64,000 bases of DNA. Source: Zanthoxylum bungeanum (taxonomy: Eukaryota > Streptophyta > Magnoliopsida > Sapindales > Rutaceae). The notes beneath the pieces are model-generated. The model was not told where the DNA came from. It worked only from the letters and a program-made list of their open reading frames with translations, and did not search any database. The stretch is taken from NCBI GenBank assembly GCA_019454045.1, contig SKCR01025359.1:62001-126000 (forward strand), read 5' to 3'. The translations under genes and the position numbers were made by a program. Positions within the stretch are counted from its first letter, which is position 1, and each line of letters starts with the position of its first letter. This document shows, piece after piece, positions 35,069 through 44,584 of the stretch.

Positions 35069-36478
35069 AATTTAACCCCTTATAAACTGGTGATATTGGA
35101 CTTCATCACAACCCCATATAATTGACTTAGTTACGACACATATTTAGGAGTAGTAAAAACTTAAGTAAAATAAAAGACATAAAGTAAATTGCTGGAAATT
35201 AAATAATGAACAGTAAATGACAAAAAGTAAATGCTGAAAAGTAAATACTGAAAATTAAATGCTGAAAAATAAAAGCTGGAAAGTAAATGCTGAAAAGTAA
35301 ATGCCGGAAGGTAAAAAAAGTAAAAGTACAATAAAAGAAAACTACGAGGTAAAAGGATCCACTTTTATTACTTCTATATTAGATATCTCCATTAATATAA
35401 TATATTAATTTACATGATAATTACCAACAATCCATATAGGTGGTATCCAGATTAAGTCAAATTAATAATTAATTACCAACCGACCAATCAGGCGGTATCC
35501 AATTTAGTCAGGTTTAAAACCCAATTTAAATAATTACCAACCGACAAATATGGCGCTATTCTCGTTAATTCAGGTTTTAACTAGTTTATATATTATAATT
35601 AAGGGAGATTAATCTAAATATTAGTAATAAAAGTTTTACCTTTTACCCCAGCAAGGGGGTGTTACCTCATCATTATTGAAAAGTAAATTGCTGAAAAGTA
35701 AAGAAAATAAAGTACTGTGCGTAAAAGTAAATTACAGAAAGTAAAGACTGAAAAGTAAAGAAAAGAAAGTGAAAAAGCGGAAATTAAGTACTGAAAGTTG
35801 TAAATAAATAAACAAGATATAATCTTCTTAGTATTCTTAAGGAATTCCTTAGAAGAAAGTATGAAATTTACAAATGAAATGGTTTGGTATTTATAGGCAA
35901 AATTTTGCCTCCACCAAATCCATTATTTAATTGCTCCCTAATTACTCCACCAAATTCATAATAATTACTCCACTAATTGCTCCACTAATGCTATCAAGTT
36001 TGGTGGGAGTTTGACTATTTTTTTTTTTTTGCTTTGAAAATGACGTTAATAATTACACATAACACACTTACGTATATTTCATCAATTTCGGTCATGAAAC
36101 ATTCAGAATTAGAAATTATTTTATTCTTCAAAGTTGTAGATCTTTGTGTCGTCTTTAATGTGGAACTTGAATCCGCTCAATCCGATATCGGAGTAAAACG
36201 TTATGCCTAAAATACGACAGTAGAGAAAAATTGGAATTTCCGAAACTGCACTTCGTTAGAACGCCCTTTCAAGTTTCCAATCTCCAAAATTAATATGTCA
36301 AGTCCAAATTTTACCCTTATTTGACCCACATTTCATCCTAAATGATTTCATTGAGTCCCAATATTATTTTATCCGCAAAATAAACTAAAAACATATCAAA
36401 ACGTTCATCAAACCCGAGAAACTAAACAAAATATTAAGTAAAAGGGGCGGTAAATATTAATATAGTTTCTGCTCATCA
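35069..36478 (-). repeat. T left (3') LTR, inner part
   Basis: Resumes after the second AATTT and matches 40342-41758. It contains the GAAAAGTAAATGCTG-type A-rich repeats, GGCGGTAT motifs and the TATA box (35888-35897, minus strand), and ends CTCATCA. Confidence 0.92.
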
Positions 36479-36520
36479 CACCCCCAAACCTAACATTTTG
36501 CAAGTCCTCGAGCAAAACAA
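36479..36520 (-). other. Polypurine tract region of T
   Basis: On the minus strand, GCTCGAGGACTTGCAAAATG is followed by TTAGGTTTGGGGGTG and then the LTR start TGATGAGC. This purine-rich string before the 3' LTR is typical of Tat/Athila-type elements and sets the strand of T. Confidence 0.8.
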
Positions 36521-37797
36521 CAAAATAAATACAAGAAAAAATTAAAATTAAACTAAGCCACTTTCATAGGGATCACGGTTGCATTTAGCATATGCAACAA
36601 GCCTTTAAACCCCTACCTATCCCTAGTGGACGAGTTGTAGTCTCGTGAGGGCTTACAGCAACAATACCCACAAACATTTGACAAAAGTAAAAAGATAGTA
36701 AAACTAATGCACACAAAAGCAAAAAGACAAGAGAAAATAGAATAAAGAAGTTAGTGACTAAACATGTGAAACTTCTTATCCAAGTTAATATTTGTTTTCT
36801 TTCTTTCTAGATTACTAAAGAAATGAATTCTCTGATTTTTTTTTACCTTTCTTCATACACACAACCAAAAAAATATTAATCAACTCATTTTTCCCCACAA
36901 TATTCACAAGTGCAGTTGAGAATAAAGTAATATTTTTGTCCTAAAATTTTATCAGAATTCACACTTTTTTTAGCAATGGAATATTTTTGTGATTTTTTTC
37001 GATTTTTTTCTTTTCTTTTATTTATTTATTTATATACAATATCTTTCATATATGTAGCGAGCTTTGGGTCAGTGACTCCCAAACCAGTTGGCTTTAGGGC
37101 ACTAGGTGTTAAGACACCCCTACAGACTTAATTACTTACATTTCCGATATAAATATAAATATTTTTTTGCAACATCTTCGATCCATGTAACGAGTGTTGG
37201 GCCAGTGACTCCCAAACCAGTTGGTTTTAGGGCACTAGGTATTAAAACAGCCTTACAGACTTAATAACTCGGATCTATGACGTTTTTTTTTATCCCATCG
37301 CTTTTTTAGGTGCTTCCTCCAATTAAACTAGAGCACTTAATATTATAAACTTTTCAATTACATCTCATGTCCGTATGTTACCATGCATATTGATAATATA
37401 TGTCAACTAAGCATATGAAGATCCATTTTAATCAGTTTAAGGAGAATTCACAAATTAAATGATTCAAAAGGAAATAAACCAAAATTAACTTGTTCCGAAT
37501 TAGGTTGAGATACGTCTGAGGAATGGAAATTCCTTACACAGCCATCTCACACCAATTTCAACTGATTAATCAAATAAAAACACAAAATACAAAATTTTTT
37601 TATTTTTGTAAAATTTTTCAATTTTATTGGCTTTTTCGAAATTTTTTGACTAAAATTAAATAATAAAAATAAGATACAATTTAACTATTCTCCTCCCCCA
37701 AACCTAAATGTGACATTATCCCCATTGTCTTAAACAGTAGAAGAAGAGTTTAGAAAATCGTACCTGGTTAGCCGAAATTCTACATCTAAGTGAAAAG
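36521..37797 (-). other. T 3' untranslated region
   Basis: 1.3 kb without coding motifs. It has two copies, ~120 bp apart, of a stretch around GAGTCACTGACCC/AACGAGTGTTGGGCCAGTG (37055-37145 and 37175-37265) and a second purine-rich TTTAGGTTTGGGGGAGG on the minus strand near 37690-37710. It lies between the LOG frame and the polypurine tract. Confidence 0.55.
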
Positions 37798-38451
37798 TTA
37801 AAGGTTAAGATCCAGATTTATCCGACACCTCTTACCATGATCATTATCGGACCAACTTATCTTGAAAAGAATGGGGTCAATTTGAGGTTCAAATGCTAAG
37901 ATTTGATTAATTAAATCTAGGGCAGTTCTGGCAGTAAATAGGAGTTCTTTTACAGGCTTTGACACGAACCCATTTCTCCGGGCATCATAAAGAAACACAC
38001 AAAGAAAATCATAAAATCCATCAAAATTGTACAATCCAAGCGGTTTCTGGTGTATGTTCAAGTTTACCCAAGATAGTACTGTAAAAATTTCCTCCATCGT
38101 GCCCAAGCCTCCTAGCAAAGCAATAAAAGCATCAACACGGTTAATCATCTCTACCAGTCGTTCAGACATACCTGGAATGATTAGTTCCTCGCCATTTGAT
38201 GATCCAATAAGATTCGCCTCCGCCAAGGGTCTTGGGAAGATTCCCAAGACTTGACTGCCTCCATCCTATACAGCATTTGAAACGATCCCCATTAGTCCAA
38301 AATTACCACAGCCATATACTAAGTGCATATTCCTTAAAGCAATGACTCGACCCAATTCATGTGCCGCTGTTACGTATTCTGATTTAACACCAACACTGGT
38401 ACCGCAAAACACACAGATGTTTTCAACCCATCTTCTTAAAGTAGCTTCCAT
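37798..38451 (-). pseudogene. LOG-like: LOG-family cytokinin-activating enzyme frame inside T (one stop)
   Basis: A 217-codon minus-strand frame starts at 38451 (MEATLRRWVENICVFCGTS). LOG enzymes release free cytokinin base from its riboside monophosphate in the cytosol. Visible family features are the N-terminal ICVFCG strand, YGCGNFGLMG (usual YGGGSVGLMG), PGMSERLVEM, and LGGLGTMEE at codons 113-121, where the family has PGGxGTxxE, so the first proline is now leucine. The length fits plant LOGs. A TAG at codon 62 (38268-38266) is the only break and DGG follows in frame. The C-terminus ends INLDLNL. It lies downstream of the 200-codon ORF inside the T interior. It could be a captured host gene or a family-wide element gene. 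Activity is doubtful as written. Confidence 0.85.
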
Positions 38452-38699
38452 TTTTATCTGGATGCCTTCAAAGGTGCAATGATGAGTTGAATTTATAGAT
38501 CCTGAAAAAGGGTGAGTAATAATAGCACTAGTATCTTCCAAATGATAATTATTAGTTAAACAGTAAAATGAATCATAAAAGGTCAAAAAGGTCTGGATCA
38601 TGTCGGATAAAATAAAAGAAAATAACAAAACAAATCACAATTATTAGGAAAAGACAAAGAGATATAATATTTACAATAATGTAACGGCTTGAATGACGT

Positions 38700-39302
38700 C
38701 TATGCGTCAGGGACAAGCTTCCCATCAAATTTTCTTATAAATTGGCAAATAGAGTCTTTTAGAGTCAGATTCCTGAGACTTAACTGTTGTATTTCTTTAC
38801 GGAATTGTGCATATAACATGCGAATTTTGTGATACATATATCCACTAGGATGCGTCTCAATAGTTTTAGATATGTCATCTAAAGACTCATTACTCAAGCC
38901 ATCCATAATGAAATTAATCTTATCTTCGCGGTTAACAGACACCATTCCTAAAGATCGACAACGAGTATCACAAAACATACGAGCACATTTATAACAAACA
39001 CACATTCTTTTGGCTCTTCTCTTTTTAGTATATGTGTTTCTTCCTAAACCAGGCAGATGTGAAATAAAAGAGTCAGAGGACTCACCTGCCAACCGGACCA
39101 GTGCTTCAATAATCCAACGAATGTCAGTAGGCATTCCTTTGATCATCAGTAGTCTCATATATTCCAAACGAGCTTTGTAAACTTTCATCAGAGAATTTTG
39201 AGGGAGAGAAGGAAATTGCTTGTGAAGATTTACGAGAGCATCTTCGATCTTGAAATGACTTAACCTGCAAAAACTAAATACATAAAAATTAAAAGACACC
39301 AA
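38700..39302 (-). CDS. Unknown 200-codon ORF of element T with cysteine motif
   Basis: Open from 39302 to a stop at 38700. I do not recognise the family. Visible: a mostly helical, basic protein with a cluster KKRRAKRMCVCYKCARMFCD then TRC (C-x-C-x2-C-x4-C-x3-C, possible metal site), FIMDGLSNESLDDISK, and a C-terminal KDSICQFIRKF. On the minus strand TATTTAGTTTTTGCAG/G near 39265 is a good splice acceptor, so translation may begin in an upstream exon and LSHFKIEDAL may be the true start of this exon. It lies where Athila elements carry an envelope-like ORF after integrase, but has no visible signal peptide or membrane segment. It could be a captured host exon or an element accessory gene. Confidence 0.6.
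   Translation of the reverse strand: MVSFNFYVFSFCRLSHFKIEDALVNLHKQFPSLPQNSLMKVYKARLEYMRLLMIKGMPTDIRWIIEALVRLAGESSDSFISHLPGLGRNTYTKKRRAKRMCVCYKCARMFCDTRCRSLGMVSVNREDKINFIMDGLSNESLDDISKTIETHPSGYMYHKIRMLYAQFRKEIQQLSLRNLTLKDSICQFIRKFDGKLVPDA
39255..39285 (-). other. Candidate splice acceptor before the 200-codon ORF
   Basis: On the minus strand a T-rich tract ends in TTTTTGCAG/GTTAAG at about 39265. The open frame runs across it, so it is only a candidate. Downstream ORFs of Athila-type elements are thought to be expressed from spliced RNA. Confidence 0.35.
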
Positions 39303-39392
39303 TCACAATATATACACAAATTGCATGGGTTGTCTCCCTGCTAGCGCTAAATTTAACGTCGTTAGCTAGACATAATTACCCCGAACGTTAGG

Positions 39393-39686
39393 CTAAATCT
39401 GAAAGTGTGACACTTTATTTTTTTCGCTCAAATGACTCTCCCCAGTAGTGCTTGACACACTGGATGTTAACCTTAAATGTGTTGTTGGACTTGGGTTGTA
39501 AAATTCAACAGCTCCATATGGTAAAACCTGAGTAATCTCAAATGGGCCTGACCATCGAGATTTTGGCTTCCATAGGAAGAGTTTCATCCTTGATTTGTTT
39601 AACAGTACCTTCTGCCTTGGTTCCAGTTGTATGTGCACTAACTTTTCATCATGTTTCTTTCTGGCATTTTCTTGCGTCAAAAAACT
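39393..39686 (-). pseudogene. T integrase C-terminal end
   Basis: Translation gives ENARKKHDEKL, PRQKVLLNKSRMKLF, KPKSRWSGPFEITQV and LPYGAVEFYNP, the C-terminal DNA-binding part of plant gypsy integrases (family form GQKVLL..SRLKLFPGKLKSRW.GPF). It starts directly at the edge of the 5' LTR, so everything upstream in gag-pol has been deleted along with the primer-binding site. It is followed 90 bases later by the unknown ORF. On the minus strand the linker reads TTTAGCGCTAGCAGGGAGAC, then AACCCATG, a string I associate with the end of Athila/Tat pol. Confidence 0.85.
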
Positions 39687-41758
39687 TGACCGGCGTAATC
39701 ACACGCGTATAACGCAAGCACACGTATCGTTCAAGTAGTATAAAAAGTATCGATCCCACGAGGACTTAAAACCTTTTGTTATTAATTTATTAAGTCAAAT
39801 TTTTACAAGTATCTAATGGATTGGTTGTTTGATTGGATGATGCCTTTAAAGATAAAACAAGTAAATGAAATTGCTTGAAAGTAGATTTAGGAAAATTCAA
39901 TTTTATAAAACTATCCAGGGTTGTGAATCTTTCCAATAACTTTTAAAAGATGAAGTGGTTATTTTACGGTTGTGTAATATATTTGTTTATTAACCTTGAA
40001 CACAAAATTATGTAAAAGCCTCTTTCGATTGTCAAATACAAATACCCAGTGTAACCCAATTAATCATATTCATATGTCAATTAAGTTATCTGAATTCATT
40101 AAGATTAAGTTCCAATTATGGCTACCCCCGCCCGACAGATAATTCATATCCTGTAAGGAAATCTATTAAAGGGTTATCTATCCTCAAGGAAGATCATGGG
40201 CTATTGAGTCTAAGGTCTTTAACCTAAAATATCTTTCCAAATTCATTTTAAGTTTACTAGTTCAATTTTATTAATGGCCAGATAATAAAAAGTATTAGGA
40301 TTAAGGCTCAATAAATAAACTTTTATATTACCCAAACCGTAATTTAACCCCTTATAAATCGGTGATATTGGACTTCATCACAACCCCAGATAACTGACTT
40401 AGTTATGACACATTTATGAGTAGTAAAAACTTAAATAAAATAAAAGACATAAGTAAATTGCTGGAAATTAAATACTGAAAGGTAAATGATGGAAAGTAAA
40501 TGCTGAAAACTAAATACTGAAAATTAAATGCTGAAAAATAAAAGCGGGAAAGTAAATGCTGAAAAGTAAATGCCAGAAGGTAAATAAAATAAAAGTACAA
40601 TAAACGAAAATGCTGAGGTAAAAAGATCCACTTTTATTACTTCTATTTTAGATATCTCCCTTAATATAATATATTAACTTTGCATGATAATTACCAACCA
40701 GCCATATAGGCGGTATCCAGATTAAGTCAAATTAATAATTAATTACCAACCGACCAATCAGGCGGTATCAGTTTAGTCAGGTTAAAACCAATTTAAATAA
40801 TTACCAACAATTTGGCGGTATCCTCGTTAAGTCAGGTTTTAACTAGTTTATATATTAAATTAAGGGAGATTAATCTTAATATTAGTAATAAAAAATTTAC
40901 TTTTTACCCCAGCAAGGGGGAGTTACCTCCTTATTACTGAAAATTAAATTGCTGAGAAGTAAAGAAAAGAAAGTACTGTGCGTAAAAGTAAATTGCAGAA
41001 AGTAAAGACTGAAAAGTAAAGAAAAGAAAGTGCAAAAGCAGAAATTAATTACTGAAAGCTGTAAATAAACAAACATGATACAATCTTCTTAGTATTCTTA
41101 AGGAATTCCTTAGAAGAAAGTATGAAATTTACAAATGAAATGGCTTGGTATTTATAGGCAAACTTTTGCCTCCACCAAATCCATTATTAATTGCTCCACT
41201 AATTGCTCCACCAAATCCATTATTAATTGCTCCAATAATTGCTCCACTAATTGCTATCATGTTAGTGGGAGTTTGATTATTTTTATTTTTTATTTATTTA
41301 TTTATTTATTTGCTTTGAAAATGACTTTAATAATTACACATAACATACTTACGGATATTTCATCAATTTCGGTTATACAACATTCAGAATTCGAAATTAT
41401 TTTGTTCTTCAAAGTTGTAGATCTTTGAGTCTTCTTTACTCTGGAACTTGAATCGGCTCACTCCGATATCGGAGTAAAACGTTATACCCAAAATACCACA
41501 GTTGCGTAAAACTGGAATTTTTGAAACTGCACTTCGTTAGAACGCCCTTTCAAGTTTCCAATCTCCAAAATTAATATGTCAAGTCCAATGTTTTTCCCTT
41601 ATTTGACCCACATTGTGGCCTAAATGATTTTTTTGAGTCCCAATATTATTTTATTTGCAAAATAAACTAAAACACATCAAAACGTTCATCAAACCCGAGA
41701 AACTAAACAAAATATTAAGTAAAAGGGGCGGTAAATATGATATATTTTCCGCTCATCA
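39687..41758 (-). repeat. T right (5') LTR
   Basis: TGACCGGCG ... CGCTCATCA, 2,072 bp, matching the left LTR and the solo LTR at 365-2461. TATA box at 41149-41158 on the minus strand. GGGCC follows at 41759-41763. Confidence 0.93.
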
Positions 41759-41763
41759 GGGCC

Positions 41764-42005
41764 GAAGGTGCAAGGGAATAATGTGCCGGTTGCATGGGCT
41801 GCGTGGTGGGTCTGAGGCTAAGGTTTGAAGCAGAAACCGACTGAGCGAATCCGAGACTGGCTAGTGAGTCCAAATTCGATGACGTGCTAATTTTAGAGGT
41901 TTTCTTTCCTTTCGGCATTCGTTTCTCACAACTTCAGAAATTTTTCAGGTTGTGCCTCCATACGAGGCTCATCATCGGGCTCATGCAAAAAATGCAGTGG
42001 CTACA
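41764..42005 (-). repeat. G2 LTR, U3 start piece
   Basis: On the minus strand it starts TGTAGCCACTGCATTTTTTG at 42005 and continues CCCGATGATGAGCCTCG, clearly related to the G3 LTR start at 10731. The T insertion interrupts it after GGGCC. An open frame starting MPKGKKTSK within it is by chance. Confidence 0.75.
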
Positions 42006-42239
42006 GATATACGAATTTATGGATTTGCAATAACACATCTTCCACAATTCCTTTTGGTACCTTAACTGATTTATCGGCAAGTAAAAGAGTAGTTGAGGTT
42101 GGTTTCATCTCACCGATATTAAGTTGTTGATAAATCGAAAATGGAAGTAAATTTACACTATAGCTCCAAGATCAAGCAAAGCATGTTCAATGTTTTGATT
42201 TCCAATAATACAAGAAATAGTTGGACAACTAGGGTCTTT
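42006..42239 (-). pseudogene. Gypsy A protease, N-terminal half
   Basis: Minus-strand translation in shifting frames gives the active-site context DLGA (about 42163-42174), LLPFSIYQQL and VPKGIVEDVLLQIHKFVY. It is then cut at the GATAT duplication by G2. The other half is at 5044-5171, 36.8 kb away. A one-base slip lies just after DLGA. Confidence 0.8.
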
Positions 42240-43692
42240 TTATTTTAATGCATTATTGGTTGAGAGAATAGAACTTACCTGTTCAGCTAGAAAAGCTTTC
42301 TTTCTTACCTGATGTTTTCTTTTAACGGTGCATAATTTTAGAAATTTGGCATAAGATGGTATCTGTTGGATGGCTTCTAACAAGGGAATATTGACGTTTA
42401 CCTGTTTGAATATTTCATAAATCTCTGGGGAATGGTTCAATTTCTTTATTTTTAATGCCTGAGGAAATGGAGGTGCATGAGAAAAACTGTTATTATCGAC
42501 GACGGGTAATGGCTCATCAACCCCTTTCTTACCCTCTGATTCTGATTTATTTTCAGTTTCTCGAGGTTCAAGAATAGGTCTGTGGATGTTCTTACCACTG
42601 CGAAGAGTAATAAATATATTTGAATTGGTCTAAGTGTTGATTTCCAGAACTACCCTCGTGAGGGTTTTGATGACTCTTGGGATTTGACTGTGGTTGTGCA
42701 AGAAACTTACCTTTCTCATTAATGGTCAAAGAAGATGTGATTTTATCAAAAGTTTCTTTTAAATCATTCATCATTTGTGCATTTTGGTTATTTATGGTTT
42801 CTTTTTTTTCCACGAATGCATTCAAGTTATCCTCAATGGTTTACCTAGGTGGTGGTACATATAGAGCATAATTCTGGGAATTTAGGAAATTCTGGTGAGC
42901 CTGGGGAGGCTGTGGTGATGATTGTGTTTGGTTATCATTCCTCCAATTGAAGTTTGGATGGTTTCTCCAACCAGAATTATAGGTCTGTGAGTATGGGTTT
43001 GGGTTTGGTCTGTTGAATGTGTTTATGGAACTGACTTGGTCATATAGATATTCTTTCAGGGTTGGTAATGACGGTCAAACTTCTGTGACATGTTCATTTG
43101 AACTACAGATTTGACATATGACTTCCTGAACCGACTTGACATGATCACTCTTCCCCGTTTCTAAAGCCTCAATTTTTTTAGACAAAATGCATACTTGGAA
43201 GCAAGGTCATGGTCTTCCCTAGGGTTAAACATACATCTCCTTATGGTTGTGGTTCACAAATGACTCATAGGTACCAATTGTATCCCATTGTTGTGTATTC
43301 TCTGCTATGTGCTCTAGGTAATCTAGTGCATCTTCAGGATGTTTGTCCCTGAACTCACCATTACACATCATCTCCACTATTTGTCTACCTTGTGGTGTTA
43401 AACCCTCATAGAAATGGGCAACTAACCTCCATATTTCAAACCCATGATGTGGACAAATATTTAACATCTCTTTATACCTCTCCTAACATTGGTAAAGTGT
43501 TTCCCCCGACTCTTGTTGAATGTTGTGATTATTCTCTTAAATGAATTTGTCCTGTGAGGGGTAAAAAACTTTTTAAGAAACTGCTCTTGTAAATCATCTC
43601 ATGTTCTAAAAGATCCTGAACTAAGGTTTTGTAGTCAAATTTTAGCTTTATCTTTTAAAGAAAAGTGAAAAAACTTTAACCGAATTATATTC
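42240..43692 (-). pseudogene. Gypsy A gag
   Basis: Minus-strand fragments of an Athila/Tat-type gag: CPHHGFEIWRLVAHFYEGLT and VEMMCNGEF (43467-43225), a zinc-knuckle-like CQICSSNEHVTEV with its last cysteine changed to stop (about 43085-43115), a Gln/Asn-rich tail (42900-42600) and VNIPLLEAIQQIPSYAKFLK before protease (42440-42240). Gag forms the particle that packages element RNA. Several frameshifts and stops break it. The right end is cut by a copia LTR fragment at about 43693. Confidence 0.85.
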
Positions 43693-43960
43693 GGTTGGAC
43701 AATTGTGACCCATAGCATCAGTATTTGTGAAAGACATTATGGTTTTTGTACAAATTAACTATGTGCCAAAGGAAATTGCTATTTTATAATTTTGTAATTA
43801 GATTACTTGAATATATAAATGATAAAAGTCCTTATGATTAGTTCCAGATTAATAAGATATGAGACAATATCAATTCACGAAAGGTTTAATCATTAAATAT
43901 CCCTAGCTGTAGTATTATCGAGACTGGACATCGATAATGCAGAATGGGTAGTGTTACACT
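43693..43960 (+). mobile_element. Fragment of a Copia-1-family LTR (first 268 bp)
   Basis: TTGGACAATTGTGACCCATAGC ... AGTGTTACACT corresponds to the first ~270 bases of the Copia-1 LTR, with more divergence. It is interrupted by a second LTR start at 43961. Its remainder is not in the window, so its nature (solo or full) is unknown. Confidence 0.75.
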
Positions 43961-44584
43961 TGTTGGACAATTATGACCCATAGCATCACTATTTGTACAT
44001 ATCATGGTGTTTTTGTACAAATTAACTATGTGACAAAGGAAATTGCCCTTTTATCATTTGTAATTGGATTACCTAGATGTATAAATGATAAAAGGTCTAT
44101 ATGATTAGTTCTGGATTGAGATGATATGAGACAGTATCAATCCACGAAGGGTTAATCATTAAATATCCCTAGTCGGAGTATTATCGATATTGGACATCGA
44201 TAATGCGTAAAAGACTAGTATTACACTTGTGCGCATTGTGGGAGCATAGCGGCATAGTTCTCATATATTTGGGTATAGGATACTCATGCAAGTGTAATAG
44301 GAGGTTGTGTTTACCGATGGTACGGAAACAGCTTCGCTCTGGATAGACCCCTCGGAATTCCATTGGTAGTATGACTATGTGTCTATGGAAGTCCGAATCA
44401 AGGGTAGGTGTATTTAGTCTTAACCTGTGACTTGCACCGCTAATACTTGCGACAATCAATATACTTTGGTTTTGGTCATCCAGAGCTTTAACAGGTTCTG
44501 TGTACGCCTCTTCTGGGTATATTGAGAATCGTAGTGTATTGGGTGTGATGTTAAGATGGAAGTATCACTCCAGTCATAGTGGAG
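43961..44584 (+). mobile_element. Second Copia-1-family LTR, first part
   Basis: TGTTGGACAATTATGACCC onward matches Copia-1 LTR positions 13932-14552 closely. It is cut after TGGAG (44580-44584) by Copia-3 and resumes after the second TGGAG. Confidence 0.85.

Larger units (their letters stand above)
24321..41758 (-). mobile_element. T: Tat/Athila-type gypsy element carrying a LOG frame
   Basis: Flanked by GGGCC (24316-24320 and 41759-41763). The LTRs are 24321-24980 plus 35069-36478 (about 2,065 bp once Copia-2 and one AATTT are removed) and 39687-41758 (2,072 bp). The interior, 36479-39686, has a minus-strand polypurine tract next to the left LTR. The right LTR is therefore the 5' LTR. Primer-binding site, gag, protease, RT, RNase H and most of integrase are missing. 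An integrase C-terminus, an unknown 200-codon ORF and a LOG-family frame remain. It is non-autonomous as it stands and inserted into the G2 LTR. Confidence 0.9.
5172..42005 (-). mobile_element. G2: gypsy-type LTR insertion in gypsy A, itself heavily nested
   Basis: The ends are TGTAG on one strand and CTACA at the other end, flanked by GATAT on both sides (5167-5171, 42006-42010). On the minus strand G2 starts at 42005 and its own sequence is found in four pieces: 42005-41764, 24320-24022, 13931-~12816 and 5423-5172. Together these add up to roughly one LTR of 1.9 kb, so the best reading is a solo LTR later broken by T, Copia-1 and G3. No coding region belonging to G2 itself was found. The piece order matches the plus-strand LTR copy at 10731-~12815. 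Confidence 0.75.

Noticed and set aside
41715..41918. 67-codon ORF beginning MPKGKKTSK
   Set aside because: It crosses the boundary between a G2 LTR piece and the T LTR, so it cannot be an ancestral gene.
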